NCBI RefSeq assembly: GCF_947488465.1
Contig: NZ_CANKZA010000004.1
Span: 124,001 to 188,000, forward strand
Source: an uncultured Microbacterium sp.
GTDB lineage: Bacteria > Actinomycetota > Actinomycetes > Actinomycetales > Microbacteriaceae
Reading direction: 5' to 3'
Length of the DNA stretch: 64,000 nucleotides
Positions 50,801 to 59,857 of the stretch are shown one piece after another. The notes under the pieces are model-generated. The model saw only the letters and a list, made by a program, of their open reading frames with translations, was not told where the DNA came from and searched no databases. A program made the translations under genes and the position numbers. The first letter of the stretch is position 1; every line of letters begins with the position of its first letter.

Positions 50801-53800
50801 TCAGATCTCGTCGATGGACGAGGACTCGAAACGGCTGGAGATGTTGATGCCGAGCTCTTCCGCTGCGCGGAAGGCTTCATCGTCGGTGTCGCGGAGGTTG
50901 ACCTCGGTACCGTCGGCCGAGAGGACCTCGACGTTCAGGCAGAGCGACTGCATCTCCTTCATGAGGACCTTGAAGGACTCGGGGATGCCGGGTTCCTGGA
51001 TGTTCTCGCCCTTGACGATGGCTTCGTAGACCTTCACGCGACCGACGATGTCGTCACTCTTGATGGTCAGAAGCTCCTGGAGCGCGTATGCGGCGCCGTA
51101 AGCCTCGAGGGCCCACACTTCCATCTCACCGAAACGCTGGCCACCGAACTGCGCCTTACCACCCAGCGGCTGCTGCGTGATCATCGAGTACGGACCGGTG
51201 GAGCGCGCGTGGATCTTGTCGTCCACGAGGTGGTGCAGCTTCAGGATGTACATGTAGCCGACCGAAACGGGAGCGGGGAACGGATCGCCCGAACGGCCGT
51301 CGAACAGGAGGGTCTTGCCCGACCCGTCGATCAGACGCTCGCCGTCGCGGTTGGGGCGGGTGGAGTTCAGGAGACCGACGATCTCCTCCTCGCGCGCACC
51401 GTCGAACACCGGCGTGGCAACCTTGGTCCCCGGGGCTGCCGCACGGGCATCCTCCGGCAGATCCTCGGCCCACTTCGGCGAACCGTCGACCTCCCAGCCC
51501 TGCTTGGCGATCCACCCGAGGTGGGTCTCCAGCACCTGGCCGAAGTTCATTCGACCCGGGATACCGAGCGGGTTGAGCACGATGTCGACCGGCGTACCGT
51601 CCGCGAGGAACGGCATGTCCTCGACGGGGAGGATCTTCGCGATGACGCCCTTGTTGCCGTGACGACCGGCGAGCTTGTCACCCTCGGTGATCTTGCGCTT
51701 CTGGGCGATGTAGACGACGACGCGACGGTTGACGCCCGAGCCGAGCTCGTCGTCACCACCCTCGGCGTCGAACTCCTTGACGGCGATGATCGTGCCCTGC
51801 TCACCGTGGGGAACCTTCAGCGAGGTGTCACGGACTTCGCGGCTCTTCTCGTTGAAGATCGCGCGCAGCAGGCGCTCCTCGGCGCTGAGCTCGGTCTCAC
51901 CCTTGGGCGTGACCTTGCCGACGAGGATGTCACCGGGACGCACCTCGGCACCGATGCGGACGATGCCGCGCTCGTCGAGGTCCTTCAGCAGGTCGGGGCT
52001 GACGTTGGGGAGATCACGGGTGATCTCCTCCTTGCCCAGCTTCGTGTCGCGAGCATCCACCTCGTACTCCTCGATGTGGATCGAGGAGAGGGTGTCGTTC
52101 TTGACGAGCTCCTGGCTGAGGATGATCGCATCCTCGAAGTTGTGACCTTCCCACGTCATGAAGGCGACGAGGAGGTTCTTACCGATCGCCAGTTCGCCGT
52201 TCTCGGTTGCCGGACCATCGGCGATGACCTCGCCCACCTCCACCCGCTCGCCCGCCGAAACGATGACGCGCTGGTTGTAGGAGTTGCCCTGGTTGGAGCG
52301 GTCGAACTTGCGGAGGAAGTAATCCTTCGTGCCGCCCTCGTCGAGCTGCACGGTGACGACGTCGGCCGAGACCTCGGTGACGACACCGGCCTTGTCGGCG
52401 GTGACCACGTCACCGGCGTCGATGGCCGCGAAGCCCTCCATGCCGGTACCGACGAGCGGCGAGTCGCTGCGCAGCAACGGCACCGCCTGACGCTGCATGT
52501 TGGCACCCATGAGGGCACGGTTCGCGTCGTCGTGCTCGAGGAAGGGGATCAGCGACGTACCGACCGACACCATCTGGCGCGGGGAGACGTCCATGTAGCC
52601 GATTTCCTCGGCGTGGAAGAGGTCGACCTCGCCGCCGTCGCCGCGGCGTGCGAGCACGCGGTCCTGGGCGAAGGAGCCATCCTTCTTCAGCTCGGCGCCG
52701 GCCTGGGCGACGATGAACTCGTTCTCTTCCGACGCCGTCAGGTAGTCGATCGTGTCGGTGACCTTGCCGTCTTCGACGCGACGGTACGGGGTCTCGATGA
52801 ACCCGAACGCGTTGATGCGGGCGAACGAGGCCAGCGAGCCGATCAGGCCGATGTTCGGGCCTTCCGGGGTCTCGATGGGGCACATGCGTCCGTAGTGCGA
52901 CGGGTGGACGTCACGGACCTCGACACCGGCGCGCTCACGAGAGAGACCACCGGGTCCGAGCGCCGAGAGGCGACGCTTGTGGGTCAGACCCGCGAGCGGG
53001 TTGTTCTGGTCCATGAACTGCGACAGCTGCGACGTTCCGAAGAACTCCTTGATCGCGGCGACGACGGGTCGCACGTTGATCAGGGTCTGCGGCGTGATCG
53101 CCTCGATGTCCTGCGTGGTCATGCGCTCGCGGACGACGCGCTCCATACGGCTGAGGCCCGTGCGGACCTGGTTCTGGATGAGCTCGCCGACGGCGCGGAT
53201 GCGACGGTTGCCGAAGTTGTCGATGTCGTCGACCGACAGACGGATCTCGGCCGGCTTGCCGGCGCGGACGCCGGGGATCGAGACGTCGCCACGGTGGATC
53301 GCGACGAGGTACTTGATCGTCGCGACGATGTCCTCGACGGTCAGAACCGAGTCGCTCAGCGGCTTGTCGAGGCCCAGCTTCTGGTTGATCTTGTAACGAC
53401 CGACCTTCGCGAGGTCGTAGCGCTTGGAGTTGAAGTAGAAGTTGTCCAGGAGCGCGCGGGCGGCCTCGGCGGCGACCTGCTCGCCCGGACGGAGCTTGCG
53501 GTAGATGTCGCGGAGGGCATCTTCCTTCGTGAGGATGGTGTCCTTGCTGAGGGTGTCCTCGATCGACTCGTAGCCGGCGAACTCGGCCAGGATGTCTTCG
53601 CTGGACAGTCCCAGAGCCTTCAGGAACACGGTGACCGACTGCTTGCGCTTGCGGTCGATGCGCACGCCGACCTGATCGCGCTTGTCGATCTCGAATTCGA
53701 GCCAGGCACCGCGGCTGGGGATGACCCGCGCCGAGACGATGTCCTTGTCGCTCGTCTTGTCGGGGGTCTTGTCGAAGTAGACACCGGGCGAACGCACGAG

Positions 53801-54301
53801 CTGCGACACGACGACACGCTCGGTGCCGTTGATGATGAAGGTGCCCTTGCCGGTCTGGAGCGGGAAGTCGCCCATGAAGACCGTCTGCGTCTTGATCTCA
53901 CCCGTGAGGTGGTTCATGAACTCGGCCTCGACGTACAGCGGGGCGGCATAGGTCTTGCCGCGCTCCTTGCACTCTTCGATCGAGTACTTCTCGGGCTCGA
54001 GGTACGGGTTCGTGAAGCTCAGCTGCATCGTCTCGCCGAGGTCCTCGATCGGAGAGATCTCCTCGAAGATCTCCTCCAGACCGCTCGTCGACGGCACATC
54101 CGTGCGTCCGGCTGCGGTCGCCTCGGCGACGCGGGCCTTCCAGCCCTCGTTTCCGACGAGCCAGTCGAAAGACTCCGTCTGCAGCGCGAGAAGGTCGGGG
54201 ACCGTCAGCGTGTCAGAGATCTTGGCGAACGAGAGGCGCGAAGCACCTCGGCCGTTCTTAGGGGTGGTGGTGGAATTGGTTGCGTTGCGCGCAGCAGCCA
54301 A
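50801..54301 (-). CDS. rpoB: RNA polymerase subunit beta
   Basis: Protein of 1166 aa. The start is TTG 54301 ([19 protein letters not shown]), with GGAGGT 7 nt upstream; the open frame to 54487 lies in the leader. The rifampicin region [15 protein letters not shown] and [18 protein letters not shown] is wild type at the usual resistance positions, in contrast to S12. The catalytic and C-terminal regions are intact. The rplJL genes do not lie directly upstream. Confidence 0.97.
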   Translation of the reverse strand: MAAARNATNSTTTPKNGRGASRLSFAKISDTLTVPDLLALQTESFDWLVGNEGWKARVAEATAAGRTDVPSTSGLEEIFEEISPIEDLGETMQLSFTNPYLEPEKYSIEECKERGKTYAAPLYVEAEFMNHLTGEIKTQTVFMGDFPLQTGKGTFIINGTERVVVSQLVRSPGVYFDKTPDKTSDKDIVSARVIPSRGAWLEFEIDKRDQVGVRIDRKRKQSVTVFLKALGLSSEDILAEFAGYESIEDTLSKDTILTKEDALRDIYRKLRPGEQVAAEAARALLDNFYFNSKRYDLAKVGRYKINQKLGLDKPLSDSVLTVEDIVATIKYLVAIHRGDVSIPGVRAGKPAEIRLSVDDIDNFGNRRIRAVGELIQNQVRTGLSRMERVVRERMTTQDIEAITPQTLINVRPVVAAIKEFFGTSQLSQFMDQNNPLAGLTHKRRLSALGPGGLSRERAGVEVRDVHPSHYGRMCPIETPEGPNIGLIGSLASFARINAFGFIETPYRRVEDGKVTDTIDYLTASEENEFIVAQAGAELKKDGSFAQDRVLARRGDGGEVDLFHAEEIGYMDVSPRQMVSVGTSLIPFLEHDDANRALMGANMQRQAVPLLRSDSPLVGTGMEGFAAIDAGDVVTADKAGVVTEVSADVVTVQLDEGGTKDYFLRKFDRSNQGNSYNQRVIVSAGERVEVGEVIADGPATENGELAIGKNLLVAFMTWEGHNFEDAIILSQELVKNDTLSSIHIEEYEVDARDTKLGKEEITRDLPNVSPDLLKDLDERGIVRIGAEVRPGDILVGKVTPKGETELSAEERLLRAIFNEKSREVRDTSLKVPHGEQGTIIAVKEFDAEGGDDELGSGVNRRVVVYIAQKRKITEGDKLAGRHGNKGVIAKILPVEDMPFLADGTPVDIVLNPLGIPGRMNFGQVLETHLGWIAKQGWEVDGSPKWAEDLPEDARAAAPGTKVATPVFDGAREEEIVGLLNSTRPNRDGERLIDGSGKTLLFDGRSGDPFPAPVSVGYMYILKLHHLVDDKIHARSTGPYSMITQQPLGGKAQFGGQRFGEMEVWALEAYGAAYALQELLTIKSDDIVGRVKVYEAIVKGENIQEPGIPESFKVLMKEMQSLCLNVEVLSADGTEVNLRDTDDEAFRAAEELGINISSRFESSSIDEI

Positions 54302-54458
54302 GGGGATTACCTCCATGAGCCCGGGCAGGGGCCGGTTCCTTGTCGTCAGGTGGAGTGCTCCCGATTCCCACTGCCTGTCGCACGCGCCGCCGGGGCGGGG
54401 GCTGCAGGCACAAGCCGACCACCATATGAGGGCATGGGGGAAGGGAGCGCAACTACCT

Positions 54459-54487
54459 ACTATATGCCTCGCGACTCGCCATGGCAA
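54459..54487 (-). promoter_or_regulatory. rpoB: Promoter of rpoBC
   Basis: On the minus strand, -35 TTGCCA (54487-54482), 17-nt spacer and -10 TATAGT (54464-54459). The predicted leader is about 150 nt. Confidence 0.8.
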
Positions 54488-54538
54488 GCGGAATCCTTGA
54501 CGAGTTTCGGATGCTGCGGTATAAACCCGCGGGAGTGT

Positions 54539-56197
54539 TCAGCGGGCGTGCCGGAAGAGCACCCGGGTGCCCGGATGCGCCTGGGCCAGGAGGTCCCGCG
54601 TCGCGTCGGTCACGACCGCGATCACGGGATAGCCGCCGGTCACCGGGGCGTCGGGGCCGAGGATCACCGGACGGCCGTCGGGTGGAACCTGCAGGGCACC
54701 GGGCAGCATCCCCTCGCTGGGCAGTTCGCCGGTCCGCGCGCGTTCCAGCGCCGGCCCGTCGAGGCGGATGCCGACGCGATCGGCCGCGGTGGAGACCGTC
54801 CATGTCGCCTCGAAGAGCATGGCGCGCGCGGCCGGGGTGAACCACTCCGCGCGTGGCCCGGGCGCAAGATCGACCGTGATCAGCGCGTGCTCGGGTGGAC
54901 CCCACGGGTGCACGGCCACGGGTGGGATGCCGGTGCTCGCCGCATCGGCGAGGACCAGCTCGTCGCCGTCCGACAGCGGTGCGGGCCCGAGCCCGGCGAG
55001 CAGATCCGTCGCGCGGGACCCCGCCACGAGGGGGCCGCCGATCCCGCCGCGGATCGCAAGGTAGCCGCGCGCGCCGTGGGTGAACCAGTCGAGGTGGAGG
55101 TCCGTGCCCGCAGGCCACGGGTGCGCGTCGTAGGGCCCCACCTCGCGCCCGTCGATGCGGATCGGGCCCCAGGCACCGGTCACCGCAACCCACAGATCGC
55201 GGAGCGCGCGCAGGCGAAGGCCACCCATCGTCACTTCGATCCCCGCGGCGGTCTCGTCGTTGCCGACGAGCCGATTCGCCGTCCGGAGGGCGCCGCGGTC
55301 GGCCGCGCCAGACAGGGAGATCCCCTCCGCCAGGTGGCCCGCGCGTCCGTGGTCCTGGACGGTGGCGAGGAGCCCCGCCGCCTCGACGCGCATCGCCGGT
55401 CGCGCGGGCTGCGACGGGGGCGCGGCGTGCTCGGGGGGCGGGTCTCCCGCGGAGGCGCGGGAGGCGGAGGAGGCGGCAGACATGCGGGATCTCGGGGTGA
55501 AACGCACGCGCGTGCCGGGAACGAGGAGCGCGGGATGCGCGGCATCCGGGTCGAACAGGGTGGCGCTCGTCGTGCCGATCAGTTGCCATCCGCCCGGCGT
55601 GGCCCGCGGGTACGCTCCGGCGAACTCGCCTGCGAGGCCGACGGCGCCGGCCGGGACACGCGTGCGCGGGGTGGCCCGCCGCGGGACGTCGTACGGCCAA
55701 TCGTTGCTCACGAGGTAGCCGAAGCCGGGGGCGAACCCCGTGAAGGCCACGGTCCAGGTGCAGGCCGCGTGTCGGGAAGCCACCTCATCGACGGTCAGGC
55801 CCACTGCCCGCGCCACGGCGGGCAGATCCTCCCCGTCGTAGACGATCGGCAACTCGATCGACGGCGCCGCGACCGGTGCACGCGCCATCGACTCCCGATC
55901 GGCCTCGATCCACGCGCGGACAGCAGAGGGGGAAAGCACGCGTCGGTCGAACCGCACGAGGACCGTCCGCGCGGCGGGGACGAGCTCGAGCAGTCCCGGC
56001 GGGAGGGACGCGGCCAGGCGTGCGTGGAGGGCGAGCGCGTCCGCGAGGGAGTCGACCTCGGCCAGCACCGCGGACTCGCCGAAAGGCAGGACGCGCGGGC
56101 GTTCCGGCGGATGTTGATGTTCCGGCAACAGGAGATTTCCTCCCCCGGGTGGCGAAAGGGCCTCTTCTGCGCGCTCGCGCGCAAATTCTCCTGTCAT
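54539..56197 (-). CDS. 5-oxoprolinase subunits B and C, fused
   Basis: Fusion of PxpB (KipI/AHS1, about residues 38-235) and PxpC (KipA/AHS2, about 265-550), 552 aa, joined by an Ala/Pro/Ser linker. Signatures: TGFAPGFGYL and RVPAGAVGLAG in the B half, TVQDHGRAGHLAEGI and LGPDAPVTGGYPVIAVV in the C half. With PxpA it forms the ATP-dependent enzyme that opens 5-oxoproline to glutamate. ATG 56197 is 4 nt after the pxpA stop. A TTG near 56136, with GGAGG 10 nt upstream, would remove a non-conserved leader and is an alternative start. Confidence 0.92.
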   Translation of the reverse strand: MTGEFARERAEEALSPPGGGNLLLPEHQHPPERPRVLPFGESAVLAEVDSLADALALHARLAASLPPGLLELVPAARTVLVRFDRRVLSPSAVRAWIEADRESMARAPVAAPSIELPIVYDGEDLPAVARAVGLTVDEVASRHAACTWTVAFTGFAPGFGYLVSNDWPYDVPRRATPRTRVPAGAVGLAGEFAGAYPRATPGGWQLIGTTSATLFDPDAAHPALLVPGTRVRFTPRSRMSAASSASRASAGDPPPEHAAPPSQPARPAMRVEAAGLLATVQDHGRAGHLAEGISLSGAADRGALRTANRLVGNDETAAGIEVTMGGLRLRALRDLWVAVTGAWGPIRIDGREVGPYDAHPWPAGTDLHLDWFTHGARGYLAIRGGIGGPLVAGSRATDLLAGLGPAPLSDGDELVLADAASTGIPPVAVHPWGPPEHALITVDLAPGPRAEWFTPAARAMLFEATWTVSTAADRVGIRLDGPALERARTGELPSEGMLPGALQVPPDGRPVILGPDAPVTGGYPVIAVVTDATRDLLAQAHPGTRVLFRHAR

Positions 56198-56201
56198 CGG
56201 T

Positions 56202-56957
56202 TCACCACGGCGCCCGCACCGTCACCCCGGCGGCATCGAGCGCGGCGCGGACAGCGCGGGCCATCGCGACGGCGCCCGGCGAGTCGCCGTGGAGGCACAG
56301 CGAGACGGCGTCGACGGTCACGGGCTCTCCCGCCACGGACACCACGGTCCGCTCGGTCACGAGGCCGACCGCGCGGGCGGCAACCTCGGCGGGGTCATCC
56401 AGCAGCGCCCCGACGTGACCCCTCGGCACGAGGGAGCCGTCCGGAAGGTACCCGCGGTCGAGGAAAGCCTCACCGTGGAACGGCAACCCGGCATCCGCCG
56501 CCGCGCGCGCGATCGCTCCGTGCATCCCGAGAAGGGGAACGGCCCGACCGAGCTCCGCCGACAGGTCCGCCGTGGCAGCGGCGACAGCCCGCGCTTCCGC
56601 GCGATCGCTCCGAATCGCGTGGTAAAGCGCCCCGTGCGGTTTGACGTAGCGGATGTCCGCCCCGGCATCACGGAGTGCTCGCAGCTGGGCGGAGATCTCC
56701 GCGTGGAGCTCGTCCGCCGGCATCCGCACTCGAGTGCGGCCGAAACCGGCACGATCGGGATAGGCGGGATGGGCGCCGACAGTCACACGGTGCCGCGCCG
56801 CGACGGCCACGGCATCCCGCATCGACCCGGCATCGCCGGCATGCCCACCGCACGCGATCGACGCGCTCGAGATCACCGCGAACATCGCCGGGTCATCGGC
56901 TGTCGGCTGCCCGTCGACGGTCTCGCCGAGGTCTGCGTTCAGGTCGATCGTCGCCAT
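56202..56957 (-). CDS. pxpA: 5-oxoprolinase subunit A (LamB/YcsF family)
   Basis: Protein of 251 aa starting MATIDLNADLGE. Family motifs ACGGHAGD, HPAYPDRAGFGR, YVKPHGALY and LCLHGDSPGAV are all present. It is first in the pxpA-pxpBC operon. Its ATG is preceded only by TAGCGT and 6 nt, inside one arm of an 18-bp inverted repeat shared with the divergent gene at 57010, so the message is probably leaderless. Confidence 0.95.
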   Translation of the reverse strand: MATIDLNADLGETVDGQPTADDPAMFAVISSASIACGGHAGDAGSMRDAVAVAARHRVTVGAHPAYPDRAGFGRTRVRMPADELHAEISAQLRALRDAGADIRYVKPHGALYHAIRSDRAEARAVAAATADLSAELGRAVPLLGMHGAIARAAADAGLPFHGEAFLDRGYLPDGSLVPRGHVGALLDDPAEVAARAVGLVTERTVVSVAGEPVTVDAVSLCLHGDSPGAVAMARAVRAALDAAGVTVRAPW

Positions 56958-56960
56958 GGC

Positions 56961-57006
56961 CCCACGCTACCGGCGGCCCGCGCGGTGAGGCCGCCGGTAG
57001 CGTGGG
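56961..57006. promoter_or_regulatory. 18-bp perfect inverted repeat between divergent starts
   Basis: 56961-56978 (CCCACGCTACCGGCGGCC) is the exact complement of 56989-57006, with 10 nt between. The arms end 3 nt from both start codons (56957 minus, 57010 plus). Each arm holds a TAGCGT hexamer placed 6 nt from its ATG, usable as -10 of a leaderless promoter. Confidence 0.85.
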
Positions 57007-57009
57007 CAC

Positions 57010-57873
57010 ATGGCCAGAGCGCACGTCGAAGAATCCGGCGCCTCCGTGCGCGTGTCCGACGGGACGATCGCGCGGGTGGTCCCCAGCCGCTTCGCGGGCG
57101 GCTTCGAGCTCGACGTCGACGGCACGCCGCAGTCACACGTCGACCTCGACGATCCCACCCATCTGCACTTCGAGTACGTGGCGCGGATGGGGGCGGTCAT
57201 CGACCGGCTCCGGATGCCGGGCCAGCCGATCACGGCCATCCACCTCGGCGGGGGCGCGCTGACCCTCCCCCGCTACGTCGAACAGACCCGGCCGGGATCG
57301 CGGCAGCAAGTGGTCGAACTGGAGCAGCCCCTGATCGACCTCGTGCGCGAGCAGCTGCCACTGCCGCGCGGCGCCCAGATCCGGGTACGGATCGGCGACG
57401 CGCGCGATGTCGCCGGCCGCCTCCCGGCGGGGCTCCAGGGCGCCGCCGACCTCGTCATCTCGGATGTCTTCGCCGGTGCGCAGACTCCGGCCCACCTCAC
57501 GACGGTCGAGTACTACCGCACGCTGGCCGCGCTGCTGGCGGCGGACGGCGTGCTCCTCGTCAACGTCGCCGACGGCGCCGGGCTCGCGTTCGCGCGGCGC
57601 CAAGTCGCGACCGTACGCGCCGTGCTGACGGAAGTGATCGTGCTCGCCGAGGTGCAGACGCTCAAGGGTCGCCGGTTCGGGAATCTCGTCATCGCCGCTT
57701 CCGCCGCACCTCTGCCCACCGAGTGGCTGCCACGGCTGATGGCGGCGGGGCCCCACCCCGCGAAGGTCGCCCAGGGCCCCGAACTCGACGAGTTCGTGCG
57801 CGGATCGATGCCGGCGACGGATGCCGATGCCACCGCTTCGCCGAAGCCCGCGGCATCCGTCTTCGAACGCTGA
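57010..57873 (+). CDS. Spermidine-synthase-like methyltransferase-fold protein
   Basis: Protein of 287 aa with a Rossmann core: HLGGGALTLPRY (about 78-89), an acidic residue after strand 2 (VVELEQPL), IGDARD, and ISDVFAGAQTPAHLTT followed by EYY. This is the layout of the spermidine synthase family, but the catalytic and polyamine-binding D-x-x-DP segment is replaced by DVFAGAQTP. True aminopropyltransferase activity is therefore doubtful. There is no membrane domain. It is divergent from pxpA, with a leaderless-type start (TAGCGT-GGGCAC-ATG). Confidence 0.85.
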   Translation: MARAHVEESGASVRVSDGTIARVVPSRFAGGFELDVDGTPQSHVDLDDPTHLHFEYVARMGAVIDRLRMPGQPITAIHLGGGALTLPRYVEQTRPGSRQQVVELEQPLIDLVREQLPLPRGAQIRVRIGDARDVAGRLPAGLQGAADLVISDVFAGAQTPAHLTTVEYYRTLAALLAADGVLLVNVADGAGLAFARRQVATVRAVLTEVIVLAEVQTLKGRRFGNLVIAASAAPLPTEWLPRLMAAGPHPAKVAQGPELDEFVRGSMPATDADATASPKPAASVFER

Positions 57874-57951
57874 CTCGGCGCACGCGGCGTGCCCTCAGGA
57901 GATCCTGCGCAGGCCGGGTGAGACTGGACGGACGCGTCGGAAGGAGCAGCA

Positions 57952-58479
57952 GTGAGCTACATCAAGGGATACGACCCGGAGACTCTGCGCGAGCTCGTCG
58001 ATGCCCATCAGTGCGCCGAGCGGCTGCGCGAACTGGGCGACCAGCGCAGCCTCGCCGCCCTCCTGGAACGGGTCTGGCTCCTCAAGGTGCTGGGTCGCCT
58101 GGACGACGCGCTCGTGATCTCGGAGCAGTCGGTGCGCGTCGCACGCATGGGCGGCACCCGGAAGGACCTCCTGCGTGCCCGCATTCTGCACGCCTCGGTG
58201 CAGCAGCAGCGTGGGGCGTACGCCGCGGCGTTGCAGGAGCTGACGACGTGCGCCGAAGAAGCCGAGGGGCAGGGCTGGTCAGCGCTGGCGGCCTTCGCGT
58301 ACCAGCACCGCGGCAAGGTCAGCTACGACATCGGCGACTTCACCGATGCGCGCGCCGACTTCAAGAAGGAACTGTTCCTGCGTCAGGAAGCCGGCGCCCC
58401 CGATGACCAGCTCGCCTCGACCCTGCTGGCGATCGAAGCGACCGAGCACCGACGCGCGTCGTCGTCCGTCGCGAGCTGA
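57952..58479 (+). CDS. TPR-like helical repeat protein
   Basis: Protein of 175 aa, GTG start at 57952 with GGAAGGAG upstream. It consists of paired amphipathic helices (LAALLERVWLLKVLGRLDDAL, then ARILHASVQQQRGAYAAALQ, then FAYQHRGKVSYDIGDFTDAR) typical of tetratricopeptide repeats. No membrane or catalytic motif. Function unknown; probably a protein interaction scaffold. Confidence 0.75.
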   Translation: MSYIKGYDPETLRELVDAHQCAERLRELGDQRSLAALLERVWLLKVLGRLDDALVISEQSVRVARMGGTRKDLLRARILHASVQQQRGAYAAALQELTTCAEEAEGQGWSALAAFAYQHRGKVSYDIGDFTDARADFKKELFLRQEAGAPDDQLASTLLAIEATEHRRASSSVAS

Positions 58480-58528
58480 GTGTCGTACATCTGTTCTATT
58501 CTTCCGGGCATGACCGAATCTCTGCATC

Positions 58529-59017
58529 ATGTCTGACCTGCGGGACGTCCGCCGCGAGGCGGAGGAGCTGATCGCGGCGCACCTGGACGCGTCGTGGTCG
58601 TTCGCGTTCGACAACGCCAAGCGCCGGGCCGGGGCGTGCGACTACACACGGAAGCGCATCACCGTCTCGCGGTATCTCTCGGCGCGCTACGACGACGAGA
58701 CGAACCGGCAGACGCTCCTGCACGAAGTCGCCCACGCGCTCGCGGGTGCCCACGCCGGGCACGGAGCGGGCTGGAAGCGCACCGCGCGGGCGCTCGGCTA
58801 CACCGGCGGAACGACTCATCACGGCGAGACCGCGACCGAGCTCGCACCCTGGGTGGGTGTCTGCCCGGCCGGCCACACGGCTTATCGGCACCGACAGGCG
58901 ACGCGGCCGACGTCGTGCGCGCGCTGCTCGCGATCGTTCGACGAGCGATTCTTGTTCGTGTGGACTCGGCGCGACATCTCCCCCGCGACCCGTCTCGCGG
59001 CGATGACCCCGCGCTGA
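58529..59017 (+). CDS. SprT-like zinc metalloprotease-fold protein
   Basis: Protein of 162 aa with the HExxH motif LLHEVAHALAG (His65, Glu66, His69), a likely third ligand His78 and a C-terminal zinc ribbon (Cys112, Cys130, Cys133). This is the SprT/Spartan domain layout. It starts at ATG 58529 without a clear ribosome site. An 8-codon frame (58510-58536, MTESLHHV) placed 7 nt after TATTCT overlaps the start in another frame. Confidence 0.85.
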   Translation: MSDLRDVRREAEELIAAHLDASWSFAFDNAKRRAGACDYTRKRITVSRYLSARYDDETNRQTLLHEVAHALAGAHAGHGAGWKRTARALGYTGGTTHHGETATELAPWVGVCPAGHTAYRHRQATRPTSCARCSRSFDERFLFVWTRRDISPATRLAAMTPR

Positions 59018-59037
59018 GCGCAGGGGCTCAGCGCGGC

Positions 59038-59664
59038 TCACCAGGCGACGAAGGCACCCGCTCGCAGGACCGGCACGACGTCGAGGTCGTCGAGCACGGA
59101 TGCCGCGAGCACCTCGTCGCGACGATCGCCGTCGATGAGCTCTTGCCCCGACCCGCTCGCGGTGAGCAGGTGTCGGAGCGCCGGGCGGAGCCCCCGGAAC
59201 GCCTCGCCGGTGATGGCGGCCTCGGGGGACGTGTGGTCGATGCCGAGCTGACCCAGCGCGTCGATGATCGCGCCGGCGCCGAGCTGATCCTCGACGGCGA
59301 AGCGCACGGGGCCGTCCCGGCCCTCGCGCTCACCGGCAGCGATCACCGCGATCGAGGTGCGCGCACCGCGGTCGTGCTGGTAGGCCAGGACGGCGCGCGC
59401 GACCGCTTGGGCGTTGCGGAGGCATCCGAGCACGATGAGCGCGTCACCGGCACGGTTGGCAACCGCCGCGCCGTTCCGCGAGACCGCATGGGCTGCCTCG
59501 TCAAGGGGGACGGATTGGCCCCCGGCGACGCGAGCGGCGACCGTGGACGAGAAGCGGAGCACATCCACCACGACGACGATGTCAGCCGTCGCGAGCCGAT
59601 CAATCCCCTCGGCGCCCCACTCGAAGCGGACCTGGTAGCGCGACTGGTCGAACGGTGTAGCCAT
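59038..59664 (-). CDS. 2-phosphosulfolactate phosphatase family protein (ComB-like)
   Basis: Protein of 208 aa with the ComB signature VVVVDVLRFSST (30-41), the GCLRNAQAVA segment and the acidic EDQLGAG motif. ComB hydrolyses 2-phosphosulfolactate in coenzyme M and sulfolactate synthesis; no other gene of that pathway is nearby, so the substrate here is open. The start ATG follows TAGCCT and 6 nt (GGAGGG), another leaderless-type arrangement. Confidence 0.85.
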   Translation of the reverse strand: MATPFDQSRYQVRFEWGAEGIDRLATADIVVVVDVLRFSSTVAARVAGGQSVPLDEAAHAVSRNGAAVANRAGDALIVLGCLRNAQAVARAVLAYQHDRGARTSIAVIAAGEREGRDGPVRFAVEDQLGAGAIIDALGQLGIDHTSPEAAITGEAFRGLRPALRHLLTASGSGQELIDGDRRDEVLAASVLDDLDVVPVLRAGAFVAW

Positions 59665-59751
59665 CCCTCCAGGCTAGAGCCCCGGCATCCGCCCGCCGAC
59701 GCCGGGCACCCACTGCCGGCCTGTTCCGCGCGCGGCTGGCGGCCCCGCGCG

Positions 59752-59833
59752 CACCAGATTCGGGTGGATGCCGCAGATTCGGGCGCGGAGGCCACCCCGC
59801 ATCCGAATCGGGCGGAAATATCCGAATCTGGTG
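59752..59833. repeat. Nested inverted repeat of a CCGAATC/GATTCGG word
   Basis: Perfect 12-bp outer arms CACCAGATTCGG (59752-59763) and CCGAATCTGGTG (59822-59833), with an inner pair GATTCGG (59776-59782) and CCGAATC (59803-59809). It lies 24 bp after the GH3 stop and 87 bp ahead of the ComB-like start, so it may act as terminator of the GH3 gene. Confidence 0.85.
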
Positions 59834-59857
59834 ACGGCTCAGACCCCCCGACCCGGG

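Noticed and set aside
52900..53050. Rifampicin-resistance mutation in rpoB
   Set aside because: The cluster [12 protein letters not shown]...[10 protein letters not shown] is wild type at the common positions; the Ala in NPLAGL is a plausible lineage difference.
57010..57873. Genuine spermidine synthase (speE)
   Set aside because: The fold fits, but the polyamine-site Asp motif is replaced by DVFAGAQTP, so no gene symbol is given.
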